This document shows, piece after piece, positions 7,404 to 18,919 of a stretch of DNA of 64,000 bases. Every line of letters starts with the position of its first letter. Within the stretch, counting starts at the first letter, position 1. Origin of the DNA: Photobacterium sp. Ph5 (GTDB taxonomy: Bacteria > Pseudomonadota > Gammaproteobacteria > Enterobacterales > Vibrionaceae); contig NZ_JADQAQ010000006.1 of NCBI RefSeq assembly GCF_022129445.1, forward strand, positions 46,814 through 110,813, written 5' to 3'. The translations under genes were made by a program, and so were the position numbers. Under the pieces are notes generated by a model. That model saw only the letters and a list, made by a program, of their open reading frames with translations. It had not been told where the DNA came from and made no database searches.

Positions 7404-10400
7404 ATGAAAATCCTTGCGCTTCGTGGTGAAAATTTAGCGAGTTTACAAACCAAATTTGAGATTGATTTTGCGGGTGGCAGATTAGGCGATGCTGGCTTGT
7501 TTGCGATCACAGGTAAAACAGGGGCGGGTAAATCAACCTTGCTCGATGCGATTTGTTTGGCGTTGTTTGATCGTATTCCGCGTTTGCAATCAAACAAAAA
7601 GAACGATGCTGAAATCGGTCGTGACGATGAAGATAACCGCATCAAAGCTAATGATGTGCGTAGTATCTTATCGCGCGGTAAAGGTGAAGGTTTTGCCGAA
7701 GTCGATTTTATTGCCAATGATGGCTCACATTGGCGTTCTCACTGGCATGTTCGTCGTGCTCGTGGTCGTGCAGAAGGCAAAATTCAAGCCGCTGAACAAT
7801 GGTTAGAAAACATTGAAACAGGGCAGCGTTTTGCGGGTAAGAAACAAGAACTACAGGCAGAAATTGAAAAGCTGATCGGCTTGAGCTTCGATCAGTTTCG
7901 CCGTGCTGTGATGTTGCCACAAGGCGAATTCGCGGCATTTTTAAAAGCAGGGGCTGATGAACGTGCTGCACTGTTAGAGCGTATGACGGGCGGTGAAATC
8001 TACGGTCGATTATCCATTGCAGCTCATGAACGAGCCAAAGATGAAAAGCTAAAACTGACGCAACTTCAAGGTAAGTTAGGTGATATCGCACTGTTAACAG
8101 ACGAAGAGCGCGAAGCATTAAATACTCAATTGGTCAGTGCTCGTGAACAAGTTAATAGCCAACAACAAAAGTTAGAGCAACTTAAACTGCATCAAGATGT
8201 GTTGGTGAATGCTGAAAAACTGACGCAGCGTATTGGTGAAAGTGAGCAGCAGTTAGTACAAGCCAAGCAAGACCAACAATTAGCCGCGCCGCGTTATCTG
8301 CAATTGACCAAATATGAGCAAGCGCTTCCTGCTCGCGGTGATTTCACGCTATTAACCCAAGCGCAGCAACAAGTGCTCAAGTGGCAGCAATCACTACAAT
8401 CAGCAACCGCTGAATTAACGGCTAAGCAGCAACAAAAAGGGCAATTACAAACCGATGTAGAGCAAAGCCAGAAGCAATTAGCGCAAAAACAACAGCTGTT
8501 AACCGATCTTGAGCCAAAACTAAAACAGGCGGCAAGTATTGAGCAAAAGCGTGATGCTTTACAGCAACAAAGCGCAGAATTACAGCAGCAATTAGCTGGC
8601 TTAAATAAAGACCTCACGATCCAGCGTGAGCAACTTGCGAGTAAGCAACAACAGCAACACGCCGCCCAGTTACAACAACAACAAGTGACTGCGGCATTGT
8701 CTCAAACGCAAGGGGTAAAAGCCTTAGCGGAGCAGCAAAATGCGATCAAAGATAACATCAGCCAGTATCAACAAGCGCAAAGCCAAATTGCACAGCTTCA
8801 AACTGACATAAAACAGCGTGAAACAACGTTAGCGAGCGTGGCGCAGCAGCAGATCCAATTTGATAAACAGCTTTCTGCATTGGATCAGCAAAAGCTACAA
8901 TTAACGCAGCAAACCGCTGAGCACGATCTCACTGCATTAGAGCAATTACAAGATCAAGAACGCCAACATTATGCTGCGTATCAGCAATTCAGTAGTAAGC
9001 TAAAAGAGAGTTTATTCGGGCTAGATAAATGGCATGGTTTGCTTCAACAGCGTGATAAATCTCAGCTTCAGCAGCAAGGTTTAGTGACGAATATTGCTAG
9101 CAGTGAGCAACGTTTAGCAGCATTAAGCCCTGAGTTATTACAATTAGATGCGCAACATAAAGAAGTAGAGCTTCAGCTAAACCAAAGCCGTGCTGTCATG
9201 AGCTTAACTGACTATCGCGAGCAACTTGTTGAAGGTGAAGCTTGCCCACTGTGTGGCTCCGAAAATCATCCTTATCAGCAGCACAATCCGCAAGTTGAAA
9301 GCATTATTAGCCAACAGCAACAGCGATTACAGCAATTAGCCCAGCAATTGCAAGATGCTAATGCCGAGCAGCGCCAGCTAACTCAATCTGTCTTGCAAGA
9401 TAAGCAACGTCACACTGACATTGAGCAAGAGATTGTAGGGTTTAATAATACGATTCAGACGTTAGTTAATCAGCAGCAATGCCATTGGACCGATCTCATG
9501 GCAACGGATCTAAATGCTATTACTTTAGCTGAAATTACCTTATCGACTGACAGCGATCTAGCTCAGCTTTCTCATTATCAAGCACATTGGTCACAAGCAG
9601 TCGATGATGCTAAATCGCAAATGCAACAGATTAAAGTACAGGGTGAGCAGCGCAAAGTGCTGATTGCAGAGGTTAAGCAACAGCAGCTTCAATTACAGCA
9701 ATTAACTAAGCAAGAAGCCGAGCTAAAAGAGCAATGCTATTTGTTAACGCAGCAGCAAACTCAAGCGCAAGAACAATGTAATGCGTTTACGGCGCAGTCT
9801 AATAATATGCAAAACGTGATAGCTGAAAGACAGCAGGCGTTAATGACAATCTATGGTAATGACGCATGGATAAATGCATTAGCTCAGCAAGGTAAAGCGG
9901 GCTTTATTGCCGATTTAGAGCGCCAAGTTCAGCAATATCAAACCAATATTGAGCAACAACAATTGCTTGAAAAACAGCTGGCAGAGCTTGCACCAGTGCT
10001 CGCGACATTAACCAATAGCGTTCAGCATGGTGAGCAACAAGCCTATGAGTTAACGGCAAAAGTAGCCCGTCTCACAGAAGAGCAACAGGTTTGCTGGCAA
10101 CAACGTATTGAGCTTATTGGCGATCAGCCACTCGATACGATTGAACGCTCAGCTAAAGCCGATGTTGATGCACAGCAGCAACAATGCCAACAGCGACAAA
10201 CACAATTAAACCAATTGGCAGAAGTGATTGCCGCAGAGTTAACCAAACAGCAGAACGCGACCCAACAATTAGCAGAATCTGAAACAGCACAACAGAATTT
10301 ACAACAAGTGTGGCAAGCATGGTTGGAAAAGCTCGCGTTAACGGAGGCTGAATTAACGGCGTTATTAAGTCACGATGAGGCATGGTTACAGCAAGAGCGC

Positions 10401-11201
10401 AGTGAGCTAAAACAGCTAGAGCAAGCGGTGTCGCAAGGCGAAACCATTGTTAAAGAAAGACAGCAAGCACAGGTGGATTATCAGCCGACGGTTGAATTAG
10501 CCAAGCAGTGGTTTAGCGAACATGACATTAGTGATGACGCCTCAACTCAGCAGCAATTGTTTAGCCAATGGCAGACGGAAAAATCGCAACTTGATGATCA
10601 AGTATTCCAATTACGCCAACGTTTAGATTTAGGCGAACAAGCTGAGAAACAAGCTGGCGATCTTCGCTCAGCATTAGCGACCCAGCAAACGCAAACCGAG
10701 CTATGGATGGAAATGAGCGATTTAATCGGCTCGGCTACAGGTAATAAATTCCGTACTTTGGCTCAAGGGTTAACGCTGCAACAGCTAGTGATTAATGCCA
10801 ATCATCACTTGCAAGATCTTGCACCACGTTATGCGTTACAACCCGTTCCTGGTAGCCCGTTAGCATTGCAGGTGATCGATCATGATATGGGCGATGAAGT
10901 ACGTAGCGTTGAGTCACTCTCTGGCGGTGAGAGTTTCTTAGTGTCGCTATCTTTAGCACTTGCATTAGCCTCACTGGCGGCAGACACTCGACAGCTCGGC
11001 TCTCTGTTTATTGATGAAGGATTTGGCACCCTAGATCCTGATAGTTTAGAAATGGCATTGGCTTGCCTTGACGCACTTCAAGCGGATGGTAGACAAATTG
11101 GCGTTATCTCTCACGTTGGCACTTTAGTTGAGCGTATCGGGGTGCAAGTGGCTGTTGAAGCACAAGGCGGTGGACGTAGTAATATTGCCATAAAAGGTTA
11201 A
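7404..11201 (+). CDS. sbcC: Exonuclease subunit SbcC
   Basis: SbcC is the Rad50-like SMC ATPase partner of SbcD. The Walker A is ITGKTGAGKST near residue 40, and the C-terminus has the signature SLSGGESFLVSLSLALALA and a Walker B LFIDEGFGTLD. Between them lie long coiled coils with a zinc hook, C614-P-L-C617. At 1265 residues it is about 200 longer than E. coli SbcC (1048), and the coiled-coil arms are extremely glutamine-rich (many QQQ runs). AGAGAG precedes the ATG. Confidence 0.96.
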   Translation: MKILALRGENLASLQTKFEIDFAGGRLGDAGLFAITGKTGAGKSTLLDAICLALFDRIPRLQSNKKNDAEIGRDDEDNRIKANDVRSILSRGKGEGFAEVDFIANDGSHWRSHWHVRRARGRAEGKIQAAEQWLENIETGQRFAGKKQELQAEIEKLIGLSFDQFRRAVMLPQGEFAAFLKAGADERAALLERMTGGEIYGRLSIAAHERAKDEKLKLTQLQGKLGDIALLTDEEREALNTQLVSAREQVNSQQQKLEQLKLHQDVLVNAEKLTQRIGESEQQLVQAKQDQQLAAPRYLQLTKYEQALPARGDFTLLTQAQQQVLKWQQSLQSATAELTAKQQQKGQLQTDVEQSQKQLAQKQQLLTDLEPKLKQAASIEQKRDALQQQSAELQQQLAGLNKDLTIQREQLASKQQQQHAAQLQQQQVTAALSQTQGVKALAEQQNAIKDNISQYQQAQSQIAQLQTDIKQRETTLASVAQQQIQFDKQLSALDQQKLQLTQQTAEHDLTALEQLQDQERQHYAAYQQFSSKLKESLFGLDKWHGLLQQRDKSQLQQQGLVTNIASSEQRLAALSPELLQLDAQHKEVELQLNQSRAVMSLTDYREQLVEGEACPLCGSENHPYQQHNPQVESIISQQQQRLQQLAQQLQDANAEQRQLTQSVLQDKQRHTDIEQEIVGFNNTIQTLVNQQQCHWTDLMATDLNAITLAEITLSTDSDLAQLSHYQAHWSQAVDDAKSQMQQIKVQGEQRKVLIAEVKQQQLQLQQLTKQEAELKEQCYLLTQQQTQAQEQCNAFTAQSNNMQNVIAERQQALMTIYGNDAWINALAQQGKAGFIADLERQVQQYQTNIEQQQLLEKQLAELAPVLATLTNSVQHGEQQAYELTAKVARLTEEQQVCWQQRIELIGDQPLDTIERSAKADVDAQQQQCQQRQTQLNQLAEVIAAELTKQQNATQQLAESETAQQNLQQVWQAWLEKLALTEAELTALLSHDEAWLQQERSELKQLEQAVSQGETIVKERQQAQVDYQPTVELAKQWFSEHDISDDASTQQQLFSQWQTEKSQLDDQVFQLRQRLDLGEQAEKQAGDLRSALATQQTQTELWMEMSDLIGSATGNKFRTLAQGLTLQQLVINANHHLQDLAPRYALQPVPGSPLALQVIDHDMGDEVRSVESLSGGESFLVSLSLALALASLAADTRQLGSLFIDEGFGTLDPDSLEMALACLDALQADGRQIGVISHVGTLVERIGVQVAVEAQGGGRSNIAIKG

Positions 11202-11388
11202 TATAAATACTAATCAACCCATTGTAATTATTTAATATTTATCTTGTTCTCCTATGGATTACGGGAATGCTTAAATGATGCATATTCAACTTGGTTTATA
11301 CTTTTATTACAAGAAGTCACAAAAGTGTAATATTAAGCACACATAATGGCGCAGGTCAGATGAAGCAAACGACTAGGTATATTTGATT

Positions 11389-12078
11389 ATGGTAAGACGG
11401 ATTCTTGTGGTAGAAGATGAAGCTCCAATTCGTGAAATGTTATGTTTCGTGTTGGAGCAAAAGGGCTATCAAGCGATCGAAGCTGAGGACTATGACACAG
11501 CACTAGAGAAAATGTGCGAACCGTATCCTGAGCTGATTCTCATGGACTGGATGTTACCCGGTGGCTCAGGTATTAACCTGATCAAACACCTTAAGCGCGA
11601 TGAACTTACACGCCAAATCCCTGTTGTTATGTTAACAGCACGTGGTGAGGAAGAAGATAAGGTTCGTGGTCTTGAAGTAGGTGCGGATGATTACATTACT
11701 AAACCATTTTCTCCTAAAGAGTTAATGGCGCGCTTAAAAGCGGTTATGCGTCGTGTATCACCAACAGCATTAGATGATGTGATTGATGTGCAAGGGTTGA
11801 AATTAGATCCTGTATCGCACCGTGTGACATCGGATGATGAGCCATTAGAGATGGGCCCAACAGAGTTTAAAATGTTGCACTTCTTTATGACGCACCAAGA
11901 GCGTGTTTATAGTCGTGAACAGTTACTTAATAATGTTTGGGGCACTAACGTTTATGTTGAAGATCGTACCGTTGATGTTCATATTCGTCGCTTACGTAAA
12001 GCGTTAGAGTCTGGTGGACACGATAAGATGGTGCAAACAGTACGTGGGGCAGGTTATCGCTTCTCAACTCGCCCATAG
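11389..12078 (+). CDS. phoB: Phosphate response regulator PhoB
   Basis: PhoB is the DNA-binding regulator of the phosphate-starvation response. The receiver domain starts [16 protein letters not shown], with the phospho-acceptor Asp in LILMDWMLP and the conserved Lys in DYITKPFSP. The C-terminal winged helix includes [16 protein letters not shown] and VRGAGYRFS. The ATG at 11389 gives 229 residues, the length of E. coli PhoB; an in-frame TTG lies two codons earlier. A clear Pho box upstream was not found. phoR follows after an unusually long 159-base spacer. Confidence 0.97.
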   Translation: MVRRILVVEDEAPIREMLCFVLEQKGYQAIEAEDYDTALEKMCEPYPELILMDWMLPGGSGINLIKHLKRDELTRQIPVVMLTARGEEEDKVRGLEVGADDYITKPFSPKELMARLKAVMRRVSPTALDDVIDVQGLKLDPVSHRVTSDDEPLEMGPTEFKMLHFFMTHQERVYSREQLLNNVWGTNVYVEDRTVDVHIRRLRKALESGGHDKMVQTVRGAGYRFSTRP

Positions 12079-12128
12079 TAGTGATTCACAACCCATACTA
12101 GGGTTGGCTATATAAAGAAAAATACGAG

Positions 12129-12164
12129 CCTTCATCCATTATCGCAGTTCGATAAGGTTGGAGG
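12129..12164 (+). terminator. Possible attenuator or partial terminator between phoB and phoR
   Basis: An imperfect stem of about 14 bp, with core arms TTATCG and CGATAA at 12139-12155 extended by CCTTCA/TGGAGG-type pairing, is followed by the U-rich stretch TTGTGTTGTTTGT. A smaller hairpin (CAACCC/GGGTTG, 12089-12106) precedes it. Confidence 0.4.
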
Positions 12165-12196
12165 TTGTGTTGTTTGTACGAGTAAAGAAATTTAAT

Positions 12197-12225
12197 GTAA
12201 CGGATCCATACCATAACTCCGTTAC
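12197..12225 (+). promoter_or_regulatory. Hairpin abutting the phoR ribosome-binding site
   Basis: Perfect 8-bp arms GTAACGGA (12197-12204) and TCCGTTAC (12218-12225). The Shine-Dalgarno AAGGAG begins at 12226, the next base, so the hairpin may set phoR translation or protect the transcript's 5' end. Confidence 0.5.
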
Positions 12226-12237
12226 AAGGAGTAAAAC

Positions 12238-13575
12238 ATGGTCGAAAGATTGTCATGGAAAAAATTGGTATGGGAGTTAATTCTGTTTTATCTACCGTGG
12301 ATCATCCTTGGTATGATTTTCGGTTATTTACCATGGTTTTTACTCGTTGCAACATGGATCCAACTGATTTGGCATTTCCACAATCAGCTAAAAATGTCAG
12401 ATTGGTTATGGAAAGATCGCAGCCTGACTCCTCCTTCTGGCTCAGGCAGTTGGGAGCCGCTATTTAATGGCATGTATCGTTTACAACAACGTAATCGTCG
12501 TCGCCGTAAAGAACTAACAACCCTAATTCGTCGTTTCCGTAATGGTGCTGAATCATTACCCGATGCGGTTGTTGTATTCCGCAGTGAAGGCAATATCGTT
12601 TGGTGCAATAAATTAGCGCAGCAATTATTGGGCTTACGTTGGCCTGATGATGCGGGTCAACCTATCAGTAACTTATTAAGAAGCCCTGATTTTGTCCGTT
12701 ATCTGGCAAGACAATCTTTTGATACGCCATTAGAAATTACTTCACCAATGAACTACGACCGCACCTTAGAACTGCGGATCATGCGTTATACCGAAGGTGA
12801 GTATTTGATGGCGGTACGTGATGTGTCTCAACTTAAACAGCTTGAAGGCATGCGTCGTAATTTCTTTGCTAACGTTTCTCATGAATTGCGTACACCAATG
12901 ACGGTGCTGCAAGGCTATTTAGAAATGTCGGCAGATCCAGATATGTTATCAGGACCGATGTGGGATCGTGCACATGGTGTGATGACAGAGCAATTAGCAC
13001 GAATGAATGCGCTAGTTGAACAGTTATTAACCTTGTCAAAAATTGAAGCCGCTCCAACCATTGAGCTAGAGGAAGTGGTGGATGTGCCTGCGATGCTAGA
13101 TATTTTAGAAAAAGAAGCGATCTCACTCAGTGGGGATAAAAATCAGCACTTTAATTTCGAGATTGATCAGAGCTTAAGTGTCTTAGGTGATGATGATCAG
13201 CTACGTAGTGCGATTTCTAATTTGGTTTATAACGCAGTTAAACATACTCCAAGTGATGCTGATATTACGGTTCGTTGGTATCGCTCGCCTAATGGTGCAA
13301 GATTAGAAGTTACAGACAGCGGTGAGGGGATTGAAGCTCAGCATATTCACCGCTTAACAGAGCGTTTCTATCGTGTGGATAAAGCCCGTTCTCGTGAAAC
13401 TGGCGGTAGTGGTTTGGGACTGGCGATTGTTAAACATGCTTTGAGCCACCATGACTCTCATTTAGAAATAGAAAGTGAGCTTGAAAAAGGCAGTACTTTC
13501 GCCTTTACGCTACCGTCTCGATTAATTGCAGATCATACTCAAACGGCTGAATTAGCCGATGATATTTTTAAGTGA
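12238..13575 (+). CDS. phoR: Phosphate sensor histidine kinase PhoR
   Basis: The inner-membrane kinase phosphorylates PhoB in low phosphate. Two hydrophobic segments lie at about residues 10-42, with no large periplasmic domain, as in E. coli PhoR. A cytoplasmic PAS region follows ([18 protein letters not shown]), then the H-box [16 protein letters not shown], the N-box [14 protein letters not shown] and G-boxes DSGEGI and [14 protein letters not shown]. It has 445 residues (E. coli 431). AAGGAG precedes the ATG. Its stop lies 17 bases before the pstS start I prefer. Confidence 0.96.
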   Translation: MVERLSWKKLVWELILFYLPWIILGMIFGYLPWFLLVATWIQLIWHFHNQLKMSDWLWKDRSLTPPSGSGSWEPLFNGMYRLQQRNRRRRKELTTLIRRFRNGAESLPDAVVVFRSEGNIVWCNKLAQQLLGLRWPDDAGQPISNLLRSPDFVRYLARQSFDTPLEITSPMNYDRTLELRIMRYTEGEYLMAVRDVSQLKQLEGMRRNFFANVSHELRTPMTVLQGYLEMSADPDMLSGPMWDRAHGVMTEQLARMNALVEQLLTLSKIEAAPTIELEEVVDVPAMLDILEKEAISLSGDKNQHFNFEIDQSLSVLGDDDQLRSAISNLVYNAVKHTPSDADITVRWYRSPNGARLEVTDSGEGIEAQHIHRLTERFYRVDKARSRETGGSGLGLAIVKHALSHHDSHLEIESELEKGSTFAFTLPSRLIADHTQTAELADDIFK

Positions 13576-13592
13576 TTAAAGAGATGAAATGT

Positions 13593-14594
13593 ATGGGTAA
13601 GCGATTGAAATCTTTTGCTGGGGTATTGTTGTTATCACTGGCTGGCAGCGCTCAGGCTGACACTGAAACATCCAGTATAGAAATATCAAGCGTTAAAGCA
13701 GCAGAGAAAAGCTTATTGCCTTATCAGAAAGTAAGCGGCATTTCGGGTAACTTATCATCGGTTGGTTCGGATACATTAGCCAATTTAATGACCTATTGGG
13801 CGGAAGAATTTAAACGGCGCTATCCAAACGTCAATATTCAAATTCAAACCGCAGGTTCATCAACAGCGCCCACTGCATTAATTGAAGCGACCGCGCAACT
13901 TGGCCCGATGAGCCGAGCAATGAAAACCAAAGAGATTGAAGCATTTGAGCAAGAGTATGGCTATAAACCGACTGCGATCAAAGTCGCGGTCGATGCACTT
14001 GCGGTATTTGTGCATGAAGATAATCCATTAAAGGGGATTAACTTTGAACAATTAGATGCGATTTATTCACGAACATTACGTTGTGGTGGATTAAAGCCAA
14101 TCACCCAATGGGGGCAGCTAGGTTTATCGGGAAGCTGGCAAGATCGTGGTATTCAGATCTATGGACGAAATTCAGTTTCAGGGACGTATGGCTATTTTAA
14201 AAAGCATGCGCTGTGTCGAGGGGATTTTCGTAACAATGTTAATGAGCAACCGGGATCGGCATCGGTTGTACAATCGGTATCAACCTCATTAAATGCGATT
14301 GGCTATTCAGGGATTGGCTATAAAACGACAGGTATTAAAGCGATACCTGTGGCACGAGAAGGGGATGATTACGTTGAAGCGACGATTGAAAATTCAGTTA
14401 GTGGGCGCTACCCATTATCACGCTTTTTATACGTTTATGTTAATAAGCATCCGAATAAACCGTTAGCACCGATGGAAGGTGAATTTTTACGATTTATTCT
14501 GTCGAGTGATGGGCAAAAAATAGTACAAAAAGATGGTTATATTCCGTTACCCGTAAAGGTTGTTGAACAAAACTTGGCAACGCTTGGACTATAA
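13593..14594 (+). CDS. pstS: Phosphate ABC transporter substrate-binding protein PstS
   Basis: This periplasmic phosphate-binding protein feeds PstCAB. From the preferred ATG it has a signal peptide ([18 protein letters not shown], cut after SAQA), then phosphate-loop motifs [34 protein letters not shown] and [13 protein letters not shown] frame from GTG 13572 would overlap the phoR stop, but AAAGAG at about 13577 serves the ATG at 13593 best, giving 333 residues. It is co-directional with phoBR and separated from pstCAB by the reversed ppx-ppk pair. Vibrios often carry a second Pst system; whether this is the only PstS cannot be seen here. Confidence 0.9.
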   Translation: MGKRLKSFAGVLLLSLAGSAQADTETSSIEISSVKAAEKSLLPYQKVSGISGNLSSVGSDTLANLMTYWAEEFKRRYPNVNIQIQTAGSSTAPTALIEATAQLGPMSRAMKTKEIEAFEQEYGYKPTAIKVAVDALAVFVHEDNPLKGINFEQLDAIYSRTLRCGGLKPITQWGQLGLSGSWQDRGIQIYGRNSVSGTYGYFKKHALCRGDFRNNVNEQPGSASVVQSVSTSLNAIGYSGIGYKTTGIKAIPVAREGDDYVEATIENSVSGRYPLSRFLYVYVNKHPNKPLAPMEGEFLRFILSSDGQKIVQKDGYIPLPVKVVEQNLATLGL

Positions 14595-14634
14595 CAGTTC
14601 ATCATGTTGTACTATTTGCTAACGATTTCCTATC

Positions 14635-14674
14635 AACAACAACGCCAGCATCTCGCTGGCGTTGTTGTTTTTAA
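14635..14674 (+). terminator. Intrinsic terminator after pstS
   Basis: A perfect 15-bp stem (14635-14649 with 14655-14669), a 5-base loop and then TTT. It closes phoB-phoR-pstS just before the convergent ppx. Confidence 0.9.
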
Positions 14675-14687
14675 ATATTGGATATAA

Positions 14688-16208
14688 TTACGAGTCACTC
14701 AATTCATTAACCTCTAACACCCATCCTGCTTTATGCCAATATTCTTGTTCTGTGCGCATATCAGCTGCGAGTAATTTATTCTCTGTAGTCCAACCTTTAG
14801 GAAAGGTTAATTGCCAATGCTCTTTATTGGCATCAACTTGTATTTTCGGCAGTGGTTCATCACTACGTTGCCCATTTAACACTACGGCAATACGTAAGGT
14901 ACGAATTAATGGATAAAGATGTTTACGTTTATAGATGGTCAATTCGGGCATTTCAGTCAGTTTTAATGCTTTACGTTGATAGCGTACTAAGGTTGAAAGT
15001 ACCGTTTGTTGTTCGACATTAAACCCTGGCATGGTGCTATACCGGAGTAAGTAAGCACTATGTCGGTGAAATCCGGGATAGCTAATACTTAGCCCAACCT
15101 CGTGGAGTAGTGCTCCCCATGATAGCAAGGTCGATAATTCATTTTTGTTCATGCCCGGTTGAGTATCTATTTGATCGTAAATTTCAACCGCACTCGTTTG
15201 AACGCGCTTAGCTTGTGTGGTGTCGATATTGTATTGTTTTGCCATTGCATCAGCGGTTCGAATGCGAATATCACTGTGGCGGAATCGTTGCTCCATTTCA
15301 TACAGAAGCCCTTCACGTAATGCGCCACTGGAAAAATGCATATCATTAATATCAAGCGCTTCAAAAACAGCACTTAAAATCGCTACACCTGCAGCAAAAA
15401 CAGGTTTTCTTTCATCGGTTAAGCCCGGAAGTTCGAGATCATCTTGATGTTTGAAGGTGCTAATTTCATCTAGTAATCGATTTAAACGAGACGATGTGAT
15501 CACGCCATCACTATGGCCTTGAGCGATTAATACTTCGCGAATTGCTTTAATGGTGCCAGACGAACCTAAGGTTTTATCCCATCCAATATCGGTATATTTA
15601 CTGGCGATACTTTCAAGCTTTTGGCGTGCCGCAAGTTGTGCCGCCGCAATGTTCTTATGACTGAGTTTGCCATTAGAAAAAAAGAGTTTGTTGTAGCTTA
15701 CACATCCCATATGTTTGCTATACAAAATATGGGTATCAAATTGCTCACCAATAACTAATTCTGTGCTGCCACCACCGATGTCTACTACCAGTTTTTTACC
15801 TTTATCGGGTTGGGTATGTGCAACACCAAGATAAATTAAACGGGCTTCTTCTGTACCAGGAATGATCTCGATGGGGAAGGGTAAAATACGCTCTGCTCGT
15901 TGGAGAAAAATATGTGCATTTTGCGCCTGACGTAATGTGTATGTTGCCGCAATACGGACATTCTCAGGCTTAAAACCTTGCAGTCTTTCGGTAAACATTG
16001 CAAGGCAGCTTAAGCCTCGATTCATAGCAGCCTGATCAAGGTTTAGATGTTTATCAAGCCCTGATGCAAGGTGGACTCTTTGTTTATGACGGCTGACAAT
16101 TTGTAGGCTTTGACCCACAATGCGAGCCACAACCATATGAAAGCTATTTGAACCTATATCGATAGCCGCTATTTCGCGAGGTTGTGGCGAGGAATTAGTT
16201 TTTGTCAT
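14688..16208 (-). CDS. ppx: Exopolyphosphatase (Ppx/GppA family)
   Basis: Ppx removes terminal phosphates from polyphosphate. The N-terminal ASKHA fold shows [16 protein letters not shown] and [21 protein letters not shown] and [14 protein letters not shown] are typical, and a C-terminal HD-like helical region carries [20 protein letters not shown]. Length 506 (E. coli Ppx 513, GppA 494). Its start overlaps the ppk stop by 14 bases, the classical ppk-ppx operon, so Ppx rather than GppA is the better call. Confidence 0.93.
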   Translation of the reverse strand: MTKTNSSPQPREIAAIDIGSNSFHMVVARIVGQSLQIVSRHKQRVHLASGLDKHLNLDQAAMNRGLSCLAMFTERLQGFKPENVRIAATYTLRQAQNAHIFLQRAERILPFPIEIIPGTEEARLIYLGVAHTQPDKGKKLVVDIGGGSTELVIGEQFDTHILYSKHMGCVSYNKLFFSNGKLSHKNIAAAQLAARQKLESIASKYTDIGWDKTLGSSGTIKAIREVLIAQGHSDGVITSSRLNRLLDEISTFKHQDDLELPGLTDERKPVFAAGVAILSAVFEALDINDMHFSSGALREGLLYEMEQRFRHSDIRIRTADAMAKQYNIDTTQAKRVQTSAVEIYDQIDTQPGMNKNELSTLLSWGALLHEVGLSISYPGFHRHSAYLLRYSTMPGFNVEQQTVLSTLVRYQRKALKLTEMPELTIYKRKHLYPLIRTLRIAVVLNGQRSDEPLPKIQVDANKEHWQLTFPKGWTTENKLLAADMRTEQEYWHKAGWVLEVNELSDS

Positions 16209-18297
16209 TGTTTTTCTCTGTTTTTTCAGCGTGTTTTCTAAGTTTCTTCTCGCTGTGTTTCAGATAATCATAAATTGCCGTTTGGGAGCGAATCTTACGT
16301 CTATTACCACGAGGCACATAATGGTTATGCATGCCTTCATCAATAATGCGTGCTTTGACGGTATCGCAAAGTTGGATATTGAGAATATCGATAATACGTT
16401 GTTTTAATATTGGTGAAGTAATAGGACACCCGACTTCAATACGATTATCAATATTACGGCTCATCCAATCAGCCGATGAAATATACACATCCGTATCACC
16501 ATTATTTTCAAATACTGCGACACGAGGGTGTTCTAGAAATCTGTCGATAATACTGATCGCAGTAATGTTGTCACTGATCCCTTTAATTCCTGGGATTAAC
16601 GAACACATACCTCGAACAATTAATTTAATTTTCACGCCGCTATTACTGGCTTGATATAGCATATTAATCAAGCCTCTATCGACGAGGTTATTGACCTTAA
16701 GTGTAATACCAGATGGTAGGTTTTGCTTGGCGTGAGCGATTTCTCTATCAATCAGTTCATATAATCGAGAGCGAGAGTTACGAGGGGATACAATTAAATG
16801 CTTAAATTCAACGGGACGATATGGGTTCGCTATATAAGCAAAGACTTGTTTTACTTCATCGGTAATGGCTTTATCACAGGTTAGGAGTGAAAAGTCGGTA
16901 TAAATTCGGGCGGTTTTTTCATTAAAGTTACCCGTACCGATATGCGCATATCGAACCAGCTCGTCTGATTCTTTACGGGTAATTAGGCAGAGTTTGGAGT
17001 GGATCTTTAAACCGGGTACGCCAAAAATAACGTTTACCCCAGCCTCTGTGAGACACCTTGCCCATTCAATGTTGGCTTCTTCATCAAAGCGGGCTTGCAG
17101 TTCAACCACGACGGTAACGTTTTTACCGTTGTTGGCAGCATCAATCATAGATTCAATAATGCGTGAGTTTTTAGCCACGCGATAAATATTGATTTTAATA
17201 CTACGAACTTTGGGATCGTAAGAGGCTTGTCGTACCAACTCAGTTATATGACTAAAGGTGTGGTATGGGTAATACAATAAAATATCTTGTGCTTTTATAG
17301 CATCAAAGGCATTCCGAGCTGAGCTAAATTGATAGCTTTTAATTGGGGGGAGTTCTTTATTTTCTAAATAGCTTCTGCCGACATTAGGGAAGCCAATAAA
17401 GTCTTTAAAGTTATGGTAGCGTCCTCCGGGGATCACACTGTCATAGCTCGATACTTGGAGTTTATCGCATAACACATTGATCATATCACCAGGCATATCG
17501 CGCTGATAAACAAAGCGTACAGGCATCGCCGTTAGACGTTGATTTAACCCTTCTGACATTTGCTCTAGCAAGCTATGCTCAACTTCTTGACTGAGATCGT
17601 ATTCTGCATCACGGGTCATTTTCATTGCAAAGACAGCAAGATCGTCATATTCAAAAAAGCCGTTAAATAAATCATCGATACAAAGTCGAATGATATTATC
17701 AAGCAAGATAAGGGTCTTCTGGCGTTTACCTTTGGTTTTGGGTAATTGGACAAAACGAGGCAGTTGATCGGTTGGGATCTCTATTAACGCATAATGGGTT
17801 TCTCTGCCTTTAGTCATAGCGACAGCAAGGTAGGAGTATTCATCCTTGAGTACTTGAAGTATGTCGATATCGTCAGTGAGTAAAATCGGGGTAACATGAG
17901 GCAAAATGGTGTGTTGGAAATAGTGTTTCAACCATGCTCTCTGGTTGTCTTCTAACTGCAATTCATTGACTAAAAAGATATGGCGGCGTGCCATTTCTAA
18001 CAATATTTCATTGTATAACGTATCAAAATCTTGATTTAACTTAAGTACTCGGCTTTGGATCTTACTTAATAATTGTTTGGCTTGATCACTGCCACCTTGT
18101 GCTTCACGAATTAAGATCTGGCGCTTCACATCAGCAAAGCGCACTTTGTAGAACTCATCTGTATTGCTGGAAAAAATACCGAGAAATCGTACACGCTCAA
18201 TAAGAGGAACGGACTTATCTGCTGCTTCTTGTAATACTCGTTCGTTAAAAGAGAGCCAACTTAGCTCTTTTTCAATATATAGATTTTCAGTGATCAT
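16195..18297 (-). CDS. ppk1: Polyphosphate kinase 1
   Basis: Ppk1 makes polyphosphate reversibly from ATP. The 700-residue protein has the family's N-terminal [15 protein letters not shown] and a phospholipase-D-like C-terminal half, with the catalytic-type His in [14 protein letters not shown] and a second site near [17 protein letters not shown]. It is translationally coupled to ppx. AAGGAT lies 13 bases upstream of the ATG, a rather long spacing. I found no convincing Pho box in the 120 bases upstream, though the cluster context suggests phosphate control. Confidence 0.95.
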   Translation of the reverse strand: MITENLYIEKELSWLSFNERVLQEAADKSVPLIERVRFLGIFSSNTDEFYKVRFADVKRQILIREAQGGSDQAKQLLSKIQSRVLKLNQDFDTLYNEILLEMARRHIFLVNELQLEDNQRAWLKHYFQHTILPHVTPILLTDDIDILQVLKDEYSYLAVAMTKGRETHYALIEIPTDQLPRFVQLPKTKGKRQKTLILLDNIIRLCIDDLFNGFFEYDDLAVFAMKMTRDAEYDLSQEVEHSLLEQMSEGLNQRLTAMPVRFVYQRDMPGDMINVLCDKLQVSSYDSVIPGGRYHNFKDFIGFPNVGRSYLENKELPPIKSYQFSSARNAFDAIKAQDILLYYPYHTFSHITELVRQASYDPKVRSIKINIYRVAKNSRIIESMIDAANNGKNVTVVVELQARFDEEANIEWARCLTEAGVNVIFGVPGLKIHSKLCLITRKESDELVRYAHIGTGNFNEKTARIYTDFSLLTCDKAITDEVKQVFAYIANPYRPVEFKHLIVSPRNSRSRLYELIDREIAHAKQNLPSGITLKVNNLVDRGLINMLYQASNSGVKIKLIVRGMCSLIPGIKGISDNITAISIIDRFLEHPRVAVFENNGDTDVYISSADWMSRNIDNRIEVGCPITSPILKQRIIDILNIQLCDTVKARIIDEGMHNHYVPRGNRRKIRSQTAIYDYLKHSEKKLRKHAEKTEKNNDKN

Positions 18298-18418
18298 GTG
18301 CGGTATTTATCCTTGTCGCCTTGCATTACAAAATAAAGCTGTTTGTGGCAAATATAAGGGATTAGCGTTACAGTGAGATGTTAATCTGAGTGATTGTTTT
18401 ATCAGTCAAATGTTTCGA

Positions 18419-18919
18419 TTATTGATCAATATCTATGGTTAAATCATCGGCTAGTTGTTCTAATTGTTCTTGTACTATATCGATAGAGAGATCGGCTGGG
18501 AGTTCAAGTTGAAATTGTGCGGTAAAAATGGGGTATCCCCAATTAGGTGCGCTTTTCGTTTTGGTGTTGAGTTTATAGATGTTTATGCCTAGTTGATGCA
18601 GATGGGTGGTGACTTCTTTTACTATCCCTAATCGGTCATTACCTGTAACAGTTAGCTTCTGCATAAGCTGTTGTGAAGAAGCTTTGATTTGTGCTTCGAC
18701 AATGTGGATCTGTAGCCCATCAATTTGAGATAATGCTTCGCTAAGCTGTTGAATATGTTGAGTTGAAACTTCAACTTGAACAATGCCTGCAAATTGTCCA
18801 CTTAGTTGGGTTAATGAGCTTTTTAACCAATTTGCATGGTTGTTATACACCGTGTCTGAAAGTTGCTCGACCAGCCCCGTTTTATCTTTACCGATAACAG
18901 TAATAATGAGTTGTTTCAT
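18419..18919 (-). CDS. Tandem ACT-domain protein, GcvR-like
   Basis: The 166-residue protein has two ACT domains: QLIITVIGKDKTGLVEQL at residues 3-20 and LTVTGNDRLGIVKEVTTHL near residues 88-107. GcvR, the co-repressor of glycine cleavage genes, has this architecture, but similarity to E. coli GcvR is loose and no DNA-binding domain is present. An amino-acid-sensing regulatory role is inferred. GGAGAG precedes the ATG. It sits alone between ppk and the divergent pstC. Confidence 0.75.
   Translation of the reverse strand: MKQLIITVIGKDKTGLVEQLSDTVYNNHANWLKSSLTQLSGQFAGIVQVEVSTQHIQQLSEALSQIDGLQIHIVEAQIKASSQQLMQKLTVTGNDRLGIVKEVTTHLHQLGINIYKLNTKTKSAPNWGYPIFTAQFQLELPADLSIDIVQEQLEQLADDLTIDIDQ

Noticed and set aside
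8294-8617. Cys-rich reverse ORF inside sbcC
   Set aside because: It is the reverse shadow of the glutamine-rich coiled coil.
11300-11330. Possible Pho box upstream of phoB
   Set aside because: On the reverse strand TGTGA and TGTAA cores are spaced 10 bases, not 11, and flanks match poorly; too weak to list.
18298-18418. Pho box upstream of ppk
   Set aside because: Only an isolated CTGTAAC was found without a second core at 11 bases.
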